39,865 bases of DNA from Vulcanibacillus modesticaldus (GCF_001730235.1 NZ_MIJF01000011.1:1-39865), one strand, 5' to 3'; shown: positions 22,471 to 32,318, counted from the stretch's first letter. Made by a program: numbers and translations. Notes: generated from the letters alone by a model not told the origin.

Positions 22471-23649
22471 ATGAAAAATAATAAACAACTGATAACAATA
22501 CCGTTTTGGAGAGATAATCGAATTATCCCCATCTTACTACAAATGCTATTTGTTATAATAGTTTTTTCAGCAGGTTTCTATTTTTTTTCTAATGCAATTG
22601 CGGGGCTGGATCGGATTGGTATCAAGCTAGGGTTTTCATTTCTGAAAAATCCAGCTTCATTTTCTATCGGCGAATCTTTAATAGAGTATTCACCATCCGA
22701 TAGTTATGGAAGAGCGATTGTGGTAGGGATCTTAAATACGATTAAGGTATCCATAATCGGTATATTTTTTGCGTCAATTTTAGGAACGTTTATTGGCATT
22801 GCTAGAATTTCGAATAACTGGCTGGCTAAGCAATTTGCTAGCTTGTATATTGAAATCATTCGAAACACGCCTTTATTGGTACAGATTTTTATTTGGTACT
22901 TCGCTGTTTTTTTAGAGTTACCAAAAGTAAAAGAAAGTATCAAATTACCAGGAGGAATTTATCTAAGTAATCGGGGAACGGCAATACCTTGGTTTGAAGC
23001 AAATCCAAGTTTGTATTTATGGATTATCTTTTTTATTATTGGTATTTTATTAGCGATCATCTCTTGGAAAGTTAAATTAAAAGCTCAGATTTCATCAGGA
23101 AAGAGGAAATATCCTCTATTTTGGTCAATTGGGTCTTTTTTCTTGGCGCTAATAGTTGCTTTTTTTGTAACAAGGCAGGCTCCGGTAAATATTGTTTATC
23201 CTACATTAGGAAAATTTAATTTCCAAGGTGGATATATCATAACCCCTGAATTTTCAGCAATTTTAGTGGGTTTAGTACTTTACACGGCTACGTATATTGG
23301 TGAAATAGTACGTGGGGGAATTCTGTCTGTATCCAAGGGACAAATTGAAGCAGCAAAAGCGTTGGGACTTAAAAACTCTACGACTTTGAGACTTGTAATT
23401 TTCCCGCAAGCAATAAGAGTTATCATTCCACCGGTAACAAGCCAGTATTTAAATTTAGCTAAAAACTCCAGTTTGGCGGTTGCGATTGGCTACCCTGATT
23501 TAGTTAGCGTCGGGGGTACAGTGTTAAACCAGACAGGTAGAGCTGTTGAAATGATCACAGTGATGATCTTAGTTTATTTAGCTATGAGTCTATTTACTTC
23601 ATTCATTATGAATATGTTTAATAAACATACTCAGTTGGTAGAGAGGTGA
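22471..23649 (+). CDS. Amino-acid ABC transporter permease (AapQ/BztB type)
   Basis: A 392-aa permease from ATG 22471 (GAGGTGA upstream; an in-frame ATG at 22447 lacks a site). It is long for the family because of an insert between the first membrane segments, as in AapQ/BztB. The conserved HisMQ-type start is GILNTIKVSIIGIFFASILG, with LYIEIIRNTPLLVQIFIWYF. The EAA loop (GQIEAAKALGLKNSTTLRLV) contacts the ATPase. It works with the second permease, the ATPase and the binding lipoprotein of this operon. Confidence 0.92.
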   Translation: MKNNKQLITIPFWRDNRIIPILLQMLFVIIVFSAGFYFFSNAIAGLDRIGIKLGFSFLKNPASFSIGESLIEYSPSDSYGRAIVVGILNTIKVSIIGIFFASILGTFIGIARISNNWLAKQFASLYIEIIRNTPLLVQIFIWYFAVFLELPKVKESIKLPGGIYLSNRGTAIPWFEANPSLYLWIIFFIIGILLAIISWKVKLKAQISSGKRKYPLFWSIGSFFLALIVAFFVTRQAPVNIVYPTLGKFNFQGGYIITPEFSAILVGLVLYTATYIGEIVRGGILSVSKGQIEAAKALGLKNSTTLRLVIFPQAIRVIIPPVTSQYLNLAKNSSLAVAIGYPDLVSVGGTVLNQTGRAVEMITVMILVYLAMSLFTSFIMNMFNKHTQLVER

Positions 23650-23655
23650 TCATTT

Positions 23656-24858
23656 ATGCAAACAGAAAATAAAATTAACCCACAAATGGAAATGGCTCCA
23701 CCTGCTGCAAATATAGGAGTAAGAGGATGGTTGAAAGAAAATTTATTTAGCAGTTGGATAAATACGTTAGTAACGATAATTTTTGCAACTATTATATATT
23801 TTATCGTTAAAGGCATATTAACTTGGATTATTTATTCGGCTGATTGGCAAGTAGTTAGCTCAAATTTTCGTCTATTTTTTGTCGGGCAATATCCACTAGA
23901 ACAACTTTGGCGGATTTGGCTAAGTTTAACTATCGTAACATTGTTATTTGGTTTTACTGCTGGAATATGGAAGGGTACTGTTTGGAAGTTAACGATCTTT
24001 TTATCAATAGTATTTTTACTAATCACACTTTTGCCTTTTATTCCACTCTCTGCAAAATTATGGTTAGTTATTAATATTATATCTCTTTATTTAGGTTATT
24101 TTTTCATAAATAAATTACCAAAAAATAAGGTTATTACAGTAGTTGGCTGGTTTTTATCCTTTCCAATAATCTTAATTTTAATAAATGGTTTTAATCTGTT
24201 AGCACCAGTCTCTACAAATTTATGGGGTGGCTTATTATTAACAATTTTGATAGCTGTTGTTGCGATAGTAGTTTCATTTCCACTTGGTGTTTTGTTAGCG
24301 TTAGGTAGAATCAGCAAGTTGCCAGTTATTCGCTGGTTTAGTATCGCATATATCGAATTAATCCGTGGAATACCCCTAATTACAGTCCTATTTATGGCTC
24401 AATTGATGGTTCCGTTATTTTTGTCTGAAGGAATAGAAATTAATAACGTAATTAGAGTAATGATCGGAGCGACGATGTTTTCTGCTGCTTATGTTGCAGA
24501 GAACGTGCGCGGTGGTTTACAATCTATCAATCGTGGACAATTTGAGGCAGCAAAAGCTTTAGGTTTAAACTCAGTTTACACTATGGCATTTATCATTTTA
24601 CCACAAGCATTACGGGCTGTTATTCCAGCTATTGTAGGACAATTTATTGCGATGTTTAAAGATACGTCATTAGTTGCTATCGTTGGTTTAATTGATTTAT
24701 TAGGGATAGCAAAAACGATAGTTGCTAATCCAGATTTCTTAGGTAAACAAATGGAAGTTTTCCTGTTTATCGCTTTGATTTATTGGATATTTAGTTATTC
24801 TATGTCTTTCGCTAGTAGAAAATTAGAAGAATCACTAGGTGTTGGAGAAAGATATTAA
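23656..24858 (+). CDS. Amino-acid ABC transporter permease (AapM/BztC type)
   Basis: A 400-aa second permease, six bases after the first. The N-terminal half carries about five extra hydrophobic segments as in AapM/BztC. The C-terminal half is the HisM/GlnP domain with GGLLLTILIAVVAIVVSFPL, YIELIRGIPLITVLFMAQLM and the EAA loop GQFEAAKALGLNSVYTMAFI. AGAGGTGAT precedes ATG 23656. The two non-identical permeases make a heterodimeric pore. Confidence 0.92.
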   Translation: MQTENKINPQMEMAPPAANIGVRGWLKENLFSSWINTLVTIIFATIIYFIVKGILTWIIYSADWQVVSSNFRLFFVGQYPLEQLWRIWLSLTIVTLLFGFTAGIWKGTVWKLTIFLSIVFLLITLLPFIPLSAKLWLVINIISLYLGYFFINKLPKNKVITVVGWFLSFPIILILINGFNLLAPVSTNLWGGLLLTILIAVVAIVVSFPLGVLLALGRISKLPVIRWFSIAYIELIRGIPLITVLFMAQLMVPLFLSEGIEINNVIRVMIGATMFSAAYVAENVRGGLQSINRGQFEAAKALGLNSVYTMAFIILPQALRAVIPAIVGQFIAMFKDTSLVAIVGLIDLLGIAKTIVANPDFLGKQMEVFLFIALIYWIFSYSMSFASRKLEESLGVGERY

Positions 24859-24876
24859 CTGTGAGGAGGGAAACAG

Positions 24877-25647
24877 ATGTTACAAGAAGTTAAAGAGGAG
24901 ATGCCTCTTCAAGAAAAAAAGGATATTATTATTTGTAATAATATAAATAAATGGTTTGGAAAATTACACGTATTAAAAAATGTTTCGTTAACCGTTAAAC
25001 AAGGTGAAGTAGTTGTTATTTTAGGACCATCCGGTTCAGGTAAATCAACGTTTATCAGAACAATTAATGGACTTGAAGAGATTCAAAAAGGTGAAATATA
25101 TGTTGATGGGATAAATTTATCACATGATGTTGCAGATGTTGAAGCGATTAGAAAGGAAACAGGAATGGTTTTTCAATCGTTTAATTTATTCCCCCATATG
25201 ACTATCTTAAAAAATATTACACTTGCACCAATGTGGGTTAGAAAATGGCCAAAAGCAAAAGCTGAAGAAATTGCCCTAAATTTGCTAGAACGTGTAGGTA
25301 TTCACGACCAAGCTCATAAATATCCGGGTCAGTTATCTGGAGGGCAACAACAGCGGGTTGCAATTGCTAGAGCGCTTGCAATGCAGCCAAAAATTATGTT
25401 GTTTGATGAACCAACCTCAGCTCTAGATCCAGAGATGATTAAGGAAGTACTTGATGTAATGAAAGAACTTGCGAAATCTGGGATGACAATGTTAGTCGTA
25501 ACCCATGAAATGGGGTTTGCACGTGAGGTCGCAGATCGGATTGTCTTTTTTGATAACGGAGAAATTATCGAAACCGGTACACCTACTGAATTATTTGATA
25601 ACCCGAAACATGAAAGAACAAAGTTGTTCCTATCACAAATTCTTTAA
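24877..25647 (+). CDS. Amino-acid ABC transporter ATPase (AapP/GlnQ type)
   Basis: A 256-aa ATPase of the polar amino-acid uptake family. Walker A is GPSGSGKST, the Q loop is [12 protein letters not shown], the signature is LSGGQQQR, Walker B is [14 protein letters not shown] and the switch histidine is in [17 protein letters not shown] immediately precedes ATG 24877. It powers the permease pair upstream and ends the operon. Confidence 0.95.
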   Translation: MLQEVKEEMPLQEKKDIIICNNINKWFGKLHVLKNVSLTVKQGEVVVILGPSGSGKSTFIRTINGLEEIQKGEIYVDGINLSHDVADVEAIRKETGMVFQSFNLFPHMTILKNITLAPMWVRKWPKAKAEEIALNLLERVGIHDQAHKYPGQLSGGQQQRVAIARALAMQPKIMLFDEPTSALDPEMIKEVLDVMKELAKSGMTMLVVTHEMGFAREVADRIVFFDNGEIIETGTPTELFDNPKHERTKLFLSQIL

Positions 25648-25652
25648 ATTAT

Positions 25653-25679
25653 ACCTGCTGATTACAGCAGGTCTTTTTA
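25653..25679 (+). terminator. Terminator after the ABC importer operon
   Basis: ACCTGCTG (25653-25660) pairs perfectly with CAGCAGGT (25665-25672), then CTTTTT. The convergent permease gene ends at 25688. Confidence 0.9.
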
Positions 25680-25687
25680 ATCGGATT

Positions 25688-27076
25688 TTAATCTGGATCA
25701 ATTTCATCAAAGCCGATTATTGATTTTAAAGAAATTTCTTTATTTGCTTTTAATAATGATCTAGCTCTAATAATCATATACGATATTGAATAAACTGCTA
25801 CCAGTATTAAACCGGCAAATAGACCCGAACCCTGTCCGGGAATCAGTGGCATACTAATAATAATTATTATTAGTGCTACTAATGCAAATAATGTTGTATA
25901 TGGATATGCAAAAAGTTGACAATTACCCTTTGGGGGACAGCCATTAATTCTCCTGAACTTAAAATGAGTTGCCATAATAATTACATACGCAAATAGTAAG
26001 GAAAAGCCACCTGAACTAACTAAAAACAAATAAATCTCACTAGGCAGTATATAAGCTAAGCCAACACCAACAAGCATACCAACACCTGAAAAAAGAATTC
26101 CTCTTTTGGGAACATCTTGTTTGTCTTTTAACCATGATGGAGCGTAGCCCTTTTCTGCTAATGAACGCACCATTCTACCCATCCCAAACATGGCAGCGAG
26201 CATTGTTGATAAAATAGCTATGATTAAGACAGCGTTCATTAACCCTGATGCCCATCTTAGTCCAACCCTTTGTAATCCAGCAATTAACGGACTTACTTCT
26301 TCTGTTAATTCAGAAGTAGGTACTAATGGAAGAAGTACAATAATGGCAATCGAATATAGTCCGACTAAGCCTAAAACCGTATAAAATATTGCTCGCGGAA
26401 TTGTATATGTAGGATTTTTGGCTTCTGGAGCAGCTAAGCCAATAATTTCAAATCCTGCATAGGTAAACATAACGATTAACATACTTCCTGCTATCCCGGA
26501 TATTCCTCTTGGAAAAAGTGGTTCGGAAGCAAGCTCGCCAAGCCCCAATGCAGGCTTATTGGGAATTAATCCCGTGATAAATGCAAAAGCTAGGATAATA
26601 AAACCTACAATTGCCGATATTTTTATCAATGCTAAACCACTTTCAAGAGTTGTAAGTAATTTAGCTCCTAATAAATTCAGCAATGTTACTCCGACAATAA
26701 TCAAAGATGCCATAAGTGGGATCGATAGATTAGGTATCCAAGTGCGAAGAAAAACCGATACTGCTGTTGCCTCACTTGACATTGCAAGTGTTAAGCCTGT
26801 CCAATAAACCCATCCAATGACAAAGCCTACTAATGGTCCATACATTTGTTCAGCAAAAGTTCTAAACGAGCCAGGAGATTGTTTTGCAACTGTCATCTCG
26901 GATAACGCTGTTAAGATAATATAGACTAATAAACCTCCAAATAAATAAGAAATAAGAATTCCGGGTCCTGCTGTTTTTATTGCAATTGACGATCCAAGAA
27001 AAAAAGACCCACCAATCACAGTTCCTAGCGCCAACATTGTTAAATGCCATACAGTAAGTTCACCGTGTTTGGACAT
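25688..27076 (-). CDS. APC-superfamily amino-acid permease
   Basis: A 462-aa secondary transporter with 12 predicted membrane segments. The N-terminus has the APC signature (LTMLALGTVIGGSFFLGSSI), SEMTVAKQSPGSFRTFAEQM, and FTYAGFEIIGLAAPEAKNP with PRAIFYTVLGLVGLY. Homologues carry basic, aromatic or small neutral amino acids by proton symport; the substrate cannot be read from sequence. GGAGGATTA lies before ATG 27076 on the minus strand. It converges on the ABC importer, so this locus handles two amino-acid uptake routes. Confidence 0.9.
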   Translation of the reverse strand: MSKHGELTVWHLTMLALGTVIGGSFFLGSSIAIKTAGPGILISYLFGGLLVYIILTALSEMTVAKQSPGSFRTFAEQMYGPLVGFVIGWVYWTGLTLAMSSEATAVSVFLRTWIPNLSIPLMASLIIVGVTLLNLLGAKLLTTLESGLALIKISAIVGFIILAFAFITGLIPNKPALGLGELASEPLFPRGISGIAGSMLIVMFTYAGFEIIGLAAPEAKNPTYTIPRAIFYTVLGLVGLYSIAIIVLLPLVPTSELTEEVSPLIAGLQRVGLRWASGLMNAVLIIAILSTMLAAMFGMGRMVRSLAEKGYAPSWLKDKQDVPKRGILFSGVGMLVGVGLAYILPSEIYLFLVSSGGFSLLFAYVIIMATHFKFRRINGCPPKGNCQLFAYPYTTLFALVALIIIIISMPLIPGQGSGLFAGLILVAVYSISYMIIRARSLLKANKEISLKSIIGFDEIDPD

Positions 27077-27217
27077 GATTAATCCTCCATAAACAAGAAT
27101 GAAAATTCATTGATAGTATTACCCGATCTTTAAGAAGATATTTAAACATAGCATTACATAAAAATTAACAAACTGATAAAAATATATTACGGAAAAAAAT
27201 TTAGGGGAGGAATTTTA

Positions 27218-27652
27218 ATGAGTCTAATTCCTTATGAACCTATTCGACATTTAGAAAATATGCGAAAAGAATTCGATAAATTTTTCGCAAATAATTTTCT
27301 CAATGATTTTTATAACCGTTTAGCCATCCCGCGGATTGATATGTACGAGGCGGATAATAAAGTTGTTGTACAATGTGATCTTCCAGGACTGGAAAATAAA
27401 GAAGATGTTAAAATTGAAGTTGATGGTAATCTGTTATCGATTAAAGGAAATATTAAAAGGGCTAATGAAATCAAAGAAGAGCATTTGCATAGGAAAGAGC
27501 GTTTTTATGGCAGTTTCCAAAGGTCGATAACGTTACCATCAGATGTTGATCCTGACATGATTAAAGCCACATATAAAAATGGTGTTTTAGAAATTAGTAT
27601 ACCTAAGAAACCATCTGAAAAGAGTCGAAAAATAGATATTGAGTTTCATTAA
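27218..27652 (+). CDS. Small heat-shock protein, Hsp20/alpha-crystallin family
   Basis: A 144-aa chaperone that binds unfolding proteins. The alpha-crystallin domain (about 35-130) shows PRIDMYEADNKVVVQCDLPG, ERFYGSFQRSITLPSDVD and the conserved KNGVLEISIPK. The C-terminus KIDIEFH holds an IxI-type contact. GGGGAGG precedes ATG 27218. I find no CIRCE before it, unlike htpG, so its heat control must be different. Confidence 0.95.
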   Translation: MSLIPYEPIRHLENMRKEFDKFFANNFLNDFYNRLAIPRIDMYEADNKVVVQCDLPGLENKEDVKIEVDGNLLSIKGNIKRANEIKEEHLHRKERFYGSFQRSITLPSDVDPDMIKATYKNGVLEISIPKKPSEKSRKIDIEFH

Positions 27653-27657
27653 GCTGA

Positions 27658-27695
27658 AGCACTAAATAGGAATTGCCTATTTAGTGCTTTTTTTG
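27658..27695 (+). terminator. Intrinsic terminator after hsp20
   Basis: AGCACTAAATAGG (27658-27670) pairs perfectly with CCTATTTAGTGCT (27676-27688), then seven Ts. Confidence 0.95.
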
Positions 27696-27733
27696 TATTG
27701 TAAAATTTATCCGCTTAAGATAACATTTTAACC

Positions 27734-27928
27734 ATGAAATATTGGGTAACTTATATTGACATTACCGTTAATAATATTGATTGGTTACGAAATTATTTTG
27801 ACAATACCTTAAATACCACAATCAAGGAGGTGGCAGAAAAATCTGAAGTCTTTTATTTCTTTCAGGAAGATGTAACGATAGAAGATACTATGAAAAAAAT
27901 AATGCAACAGGTTAAATTATTATTTTAG
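27734..27928 (+). CDS. Small hypothetical protein
   Basis: A 64-aa frame (MKYWVTYIDITVNNIDWLRN ... MQQVKLLF) with protein-like composition: predicted beta-alpha-beta elements and acidic patches. No clear ribosome site precedes the ATG, and I recognise no family. It lies between the hsp20 terminator and the ABC exporter. It may be real but weakly expressed. Confidence 0.4.
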   Translation: MKYWVTYIDITVNNIDWLRNYFDNTLNTTIKEVAEKSEVFYFFQEDVTIEDTMKKIMQQVKLLF

Positions 27929-27980
27929 ATATAGACAAAAGTAATTAACGTGACTCTACTGAGATAAAGGAGAGGTGAAA

Positions 27981-28679
27981 ATGTTTTTAGAATTAACAAA
28001 TGTAAACAAGACCTATAAAACTGGTGACGTTTCTTTCAAGGCTTTAGCAAACATTAATTTTTCGCTTGAAAAGGGCAATATTGGTGTTATTTTAGGACCT
28101 TCGGGATCAGGTAAATCAACATTGTTAAATGTTATCGGTGGAATAGATATAACCGATAATGGTGCAATATTTGTAGATGGAAAAGATATTACGGAGTTAA
28201 ATGATCGTGAATTGACAAATTATCGTCGCGAAGAGGTAGGCTTTATCTTTCAATTTTACAATTTGATTCCGAATTTAACTGTATATGAGAATGTTGAAGT
28301 TGCAGCCAATATTAGTAAAAACCCAATGAAAGTTGAGGAAGTTCTTGATGCAGTTGGTTTACTTGATTTAAAGGATAGATTTCCAAAGGAACTTAGTGGT
28401 GGCCAACAGCAACGTGTTTCGATTGCTAGAGCAATTATCAAAAAGCCTAAACTATTACTTTGTGATGAACCTACAGGAGCTTTAGATTATAATAATGCGA
28501 TTGAAATCCTAAAATTATTGACAGACATAAATAAAAAATATAATACAACAATTTTAATTATTACCCATAATACGGCGATTAGTGGAATAGCTAATCGGAT
28601 TGTTCGCTTAAGAAGTGGTGAAATTATTGAAAATAAATACAATGACAATATTTTACCAGCAGAAAGGGTTGAATGGTAA
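27981..28679 (+). CDS. ABC exporter ATPase (MacB/LolD-like)
   Basis: A 232-aa ATPase from ATG 27981 (AAGGAGAGG 8 bases before; a GTG at 27975 lies too close). Walker A is GPSGSGKST, the Q loop is FIFQFYNLIPNLT, the signature is LSGGQQQR, Walker B is LLCDEPTGALD and the H switch is IITHNTAI. The LDYNNAIEILKLL stretch places it with the MacB/LolD/SalX group that partners FtsX-type permeases. Its stop overlaps the permease start, so the two are coupled. Confidence 0.93.
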   Translation: MFLELTNVNKTYKTGDVSFKALANINFSLEKGNIGVILGPSGSGKSTLLNVIGGIDITDNGAIFVDGKDITELNDRELTNYRREEVGFIFQFYNLIPNLTVYENVEVAANISKNPMKVEEVLDAVGLLDLKDRFPKELSGGQQQRVSIARAIIKKPKLLLCDEPTGALDYNNAIEILKLLTDINKKYNTTILIITHNTAISGIANRIVRLRSGEIIENKYNDNILPAERVEW

Positions 28680-30910
28680 TGGTTCTACATAAAAAGATTA
28701 CAAGAACCTTACTTGAGCATAAAGCCCAGTATATTGGTTCGATTTTATTAATTATTATCAGTTCCTTATTATTTACAGCCTTAAATATTTCGGGTGTAAA
28801 TATTCAGGATAACTTAGCAGTATTTAGAGTTAATAATGTTGTTGAAGATGCATCATTTATTACCCAGAATAAAATTGATAATGTAGCTGAGTTAGAAGAG
28901 AAATTTCAATTAATATTAGAAGAACGAAAACAATATGATTATAAATTTGATGAGCAAGCAACTTTAAGAATATTATCTGAAACTAAAAAGGTCGATAAAT
29001 ATGCTGTTGTTAAAGGTCATCTTCTGCAAAAGTCACGAGAAATATTGATCGATCAAGCTTTTGCCAAGGCTCATGATTTAGATATTAATGATGAGCTGAT
29101 GCTCGAAAATAATTTATTTACAATTGTTGGTTTTATGTCGACACCAGACTATATTTATCCATTAAAATCCGTAAGTGATATGTTGAAAAACCCTGAAACC
29201 TTTGGAGTGGCAGTTATTGCAAAAAATGACTTTTCTAAATTTCAAAATGGATTAACTTTTTATAGTGTAAAGTTTTTAGACTCTAACAAAAGCCAATTTA
29301 AGAATTACTTAACGAGGAATAATATTATTATTAATTGGTTAGATAAAGAAGATAACAATCGGATTACCTTTGTTGATGGTGACGTTAATAGCGCAATCCA
29401 AATGGGAAGAATTTTACCTGTCGCAATTTTGATTTTAACAATTTTACTTGTTTCTATTATCTTATGGAGGCTATTGAAAACGGAATATACAGAAATTGGA
29501 ACATTATATACTTTAGGATATCGCAAAAAAGAAATCTTAAATCATTATCTAAGCTATCCTTTAATCATTTCTTTAGTTGGGGGAATTATTGGGACGATAA
29601 TCGGTTTGTTATTAGTTAAGCCAATGATAGAATTATTTGCTGCTTTTTATAATTTGCCTGTCATTACGACTAAATTTGAACTGACATATGTTGTTCTAAG
29701 TTTATTTTTACCACTTGCTTTTTTAATTCCTTCGACTATATTTATCATAAATCGGATATTAAAGAAGCCTCCACTAGAATTAATGCGGGGTGGAGGTAAT
29801 AAAGTTAAAATAAACTTTATTGAACGACGTTTGCACTTAAATCGGTTTAGGTTTTCAACAAAATTTAAAATAAGAGAAATAGTAAGGAATATTCCGCGAA
29901 CAATTTTGATGGTTGCTGGTATCGCATTTGCTACGATGTTATTGCTAGTGGGGTTTGCAACAAAGGATTCAATGGATTATCTGATTGAGAAAAATTATAA
30001 AGATATCTACCAATACAATTATGACTATATCTTTAATACTATGCAGTTTTCGGATGACATCGGAGGAGAAAAACTAAATTTAGCCCCATATACTTCACAA
30101 GAATTTAAAAATGGAGAAAAAACATTTGTTATTTATGGCATTGAAAAAGATGCTAGTTTGATTACATTTACCGATCAAAATGGTAATAAGCTTTCCTTGG
30201 ACCAAACGATTATTACCAAGTCGTTAGCAGATAAAATGAAACTTAAAGTGGGAGACAGAATTTCGGTTGAAAACAAGCTTAATGAGAAAAAATTTTCAAT
30301 TACAATTAATAAAATTGCTGATTCATACTTGGCAGATGTAATCTATATGCCATTGGATGAGTTTAATAAACTTAATGATTTGCCTAAAGGAAGTTTCGTA
30401 GAGGTAATTTCAAAAGAATGGCTGAATATAGATGAATCAATATTACTTTCTTATACGAGTAAAGAAGATATAATTAATAGCTATAATATCTTGATTAAAC
30501 CCTTACGTTATATGATTGGAGTAATTGGTTTTACAGCTTTCATAATCGGCTTAATAGTGATTTATGTAGTAACTTCTTTAGTTATTGAAGAAAATAAAAA
30601 GAATATTTCATTATTAAAAATTTTAGGATACCAACAAAGAGAACTTTATTCATTGATTCTAAATAGCAATACAATTCTTGTGATTATTGGTTTTCTAATT
30701 TCTATACCGTTATTATTTGTTTCTCTAGAACAATATTTCAACGCAATCACCGCTGAAATGAATTTTAGTTTTCCGGTAAAATTAGATGAAATCAATATGG
30801 TAATTGGTTTTGTTGTTATCATACTAACTTATCAGATTTCCAAGTTCTTAAATAAAGGAAAAATAAACAAAATTTCCATGGTCGATACTTTAAAATCAAA
30901 GGCAGAGTAA
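28679..30910 (+). CDS. FtsX-domain ABC permease (macrolide/lipoprotein-exporter-like)
   Basis: A 743-aa permease. The start is taken at ATG 28679, which overlaps the ATPase stop (TAATG); ATG 28673 would add two residues. TM1 is at about 20-40, followed by a large extracytoplasmic region. Two FtsX domains follow, each with three or more membrane segments: GRILPVAILILTILLVSIIL and the C-terminal VIGFTAFIIGLIVIYVVTSL. The RIGTLYTLGYRKKE-type loop (here TEIGTLYTLGYRKKEIL) occurs after each. Such pairs move peptides, lipids or antibiotics, or transduce force; the substrate is unknown. No accessory fusion protein is nearby. Confidence 0.9.
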   Translation: MVLHKKITRTLLEHKAQYIGSILLIIISSLLFTALNISGVNIQDNLAVFRVNNVVEDASFITQNKIDNVAELEEKFQLILEERKQYDYKFDEQATLRILSETKKVDKYAVVKGHLLQKSREILIDQAFAKAHDLDINDELMLENNLFTIVGFMSTPDYIYPLKSVSDMLKNPETFGVAVIAKNDFSKFQNGLTFYSVKFLDSNKSQFKNYLTRNNIIINWLDKEDNNRITFVDGDVNSAIQMGRILPVAILILTILLVSIILWRLLKTEYTEIGTLYTLGYRKKEILNHYLSYPLIISLVGGIIGTIIGLLLVKPMIELFAAFYNLPVITTKFELTYVVLSLFLPLAFLIPSTIFIINRILKKPPLELMRGGGNKVKINFIERRLHLNRFRFSTKFKIREIVRNIPRTILMVAGIAFATMLLLVGFATKDSMDYLIEKNYKDIYQYNYDYIFNTMQFSDDIGGEKLNLAPYTSQEFKNGEKTFVIYGIEKDASLITFTDQNGNKLSLDQTIITKSLADKMKLKVGDRISVENKLNEKKFSITINKIADSYLADVIYMPLDEFNKLNDLPKGSFVEVISKEWLNIDESILLSYTSKEDIINSYNILIKPLRYMIGVIGFTAFIIGLIVIYVVTSLVIEENKKNISLLKILGYQQRELYSLILNSNTILVIIGFLISIPLLFVSLEQYFNAITAEMNFSFPVKLDEINMVIGFVVIILTYQISKFLNKGKINKISMVDTLKSKAE

Positions 30911-30917
30911 TAGAATG

Positions 30918-30959
30918 AAGCATAGTCCAAAACATTTATAAATTGGATTATGCTTTTTT
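30918..30959 (+). terminator. Intrinsic terminator after the ABC exporter
   Basis: AAGCATAGTCCAA (30918-30930) pairs with TTGGATTATGCTT (30943-30955) with one mismatch, then Ts. Confidence 0.85.
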
Positions 30960-31040
30960 GTGAAAGATGACCTACTATTATTTTCAAAAATTATACGATA
31001 AGATAGAAAATAAGAAAAAATTAATTTAGGAGGTGTGACC

Positions 31041-31268
31041 ATGGATAATTATATTAAAGTCACTGCAATTGAAAATGAAATCGAAGCGCAAATTGTTGAA
31101 GATATTTTGACTGTGAACAAAATACCATATTACATTCGTTCTTTTCACGATGAAGCTTATGGAAGCTTATTTCAAGTTCAAAAAGGTTTTGGTGATCTTT
31201 ATGCTCCAGAAGCATATAAAGAACAGATAGAAGAAATTATCGATGAAATACGTAAATCTGTAAAATAA
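31041..31268 (+). CDS. DUF2007-like small protein
   Basis: A 75-aa protein (ATG 31041, GGAGGTG upstream) of the pattern IKVTAIENEIEAQIVEDILT ... NKIPYYIRS..., then a C-terminal helix EEIIDEIRKSV. It matches the DUF2007 'putative signal transducing' fold: a ferredoxin-like domain with the early EAQIVEDIL helix. The function is unknown. It stands between two terminated units as a single gene. Confidence 0.75.
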   Translation: MDNYIKVTAIENEIEAQIVEDILTVNKIPYYIRSFHDEAYGSLFQVQKGFGDLYAPEAYKEQIEEIIDEIRKSVK

Positions 31269-31354
31269 AATATTTTTTTGGATAATTATCTTTCGAAGTG
31301 AAATATTATTGTTAGAAATATTTGAAGCATATAGCACATCAAGGAGTGATCATC

Positions 31355-32137
31355 ATGAAGCGCAAAATATTTTTAGCAGTAATCACATTGACTGTTGTCT
31401 TATTTTCGTTAAATATAACTCAAGCTTGTGCAAATACAGTGTTTCACTTTGGTTTTAAGAAGAGTAAAAACGGGAATCTTGCCTCAATTGCTCAAGAAGG
31501 TTTTAAAGATATTCTAGAAAAATATGGAGCTATTTTTTTGGGCGATACTAAAAAAAAGGAGCTTTACCTGACCTTTGATAATGGATATGAGAATGGATAC
31601 ACTAGTAAGATTTTAGATGTTTTAAAGGAAAAACAGGTACCAGCTATCTTTTTTGTAACAGGCCATTATGTTAAGAGCCAGCCCGAATTAGTAATAAGAA
31701 TGGCGAGTGAAGGGCATATCATTGGTAATCATTCCTGGTCTCATCCGGATATGACACGAATTTCGGATAAAAAAATAGAGGAAGAACTAAATAAAGTTAG
31801 CAATGAAGTCTTTAAACTAACAGGACAATTAGAGATGAAATATTTACGTCCACCAAGGGGTATTTTTAACGAAAGATTATTGTCAGTCAGTAAGCAACTT
31901 AATTATACCAATGTCTTTTGGTCAATCGCCTATATGGATTGGGATCCTAATCGGCAAAAAGGGTGGAAGTATGCATATGATAAAGTAATGTCACAACTTC
32001 ATCCCGGTGCTGTAATTTTACTTCATACTGTTTCTAAAGATAATACGGAGGCTTTAGCAAAAATAATTGACGACGCCAGAAAACAAGGTTATGAATTCAA
32101 GAGTCTTGACCAGATGCAAGTAAAAACTTACAATTAA
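31355..32137 (+). CDS. pdaA: PdaA-like polysaccharide deacetylase
   Basis: A 260-aa secreted or membrane-anchored deacetylase. An N-terminal signal segment (about 1-27, ending ITQACA) precedes a NodB domain. Motif 1 is LYLTFDNGYENGY, characteristic of PdaA, the enzyme that deacetylates N-acetylmuramate in the delta-lactam pathway of the spore cortex. Motif 2 is GNHSWSHPDM, motif 3 is YLRPPRGIF, and the last is VILLHTVSKDN. ATG 31355 has AAGGAGTGAT upstream; an in-frame ATG at 31322 lacks a site. It is evidence that the host can sporulate. Confidence 0.9.
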   Translation: MKRKIFLAVITLTVVLFSLNITQACANTVFHFGFKKSKNGNLASIAQEGFKDILEKYGAIFLGDTKKKELYLTFDNGYENGYTSKILDVLKEKQVPAIFFVTGHYVKSQPELVIRMASEGHIIGNHSWSHPDMTRISDKKIEEELNKVSNEVFKLTGQLEMKYLRPPRGIFNERLLSVSKQLNYTNVFWSIAYMDWDPNRQKGWKYAYDKVMSQLHPGAVILLHTVSKDNTEALAKIIDDARKQGYEFKSLDQMQVKTYN

Positions 32138-32199
32138 GCAGAAAAATATTAACATAATTTTCAAATAATATGATAGTATATTACTAGGGAATTTAGGAA

Positions 32200-32252
32200 A
32201 AAGGCACATGGAAACCTCCTAGTCTTTCTTTTGGAGGGTGAACTGTGCCTTT
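32200..32252 (+). ncRNA. Unclassified stem-loop between pdaA and a small membrane protein
   Basis: AAAGGCACA (32200-32208) pairs perfectly with TGTGCCTTT (32244-32252). Inside it CCTCC (32215-32219) pairs with GGAGG (32233-32237). Internal loops and a pyrimidine-rich apical loop complete a fold of about 53 nt. The inner stem sequesters a ribosome-site-like GGAGGGTGA. No clear U tract follows. It matches no RNA family I can name. Confidence 0.4.
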
Positions 32253-32318
32253 CGAATTTATTTGAACCATATATTTAGAAGTTTGATATGGGGAATTTGA
32301 GATTTAGAGGGGGATATT

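Noticed and set aside
21254-25647. T-box, lysine or SAM riboswitch for amino-acid transport genes
   Set aside because: No T-box motif, anti-terminator pair or recognisable riboswitch core is present in the leader.
27097-27217. CIRCE or other heat-shock operator before hsp20
   Set aside because: No TTAGCACTC-type dyad and no other clear inverted repeat is present.
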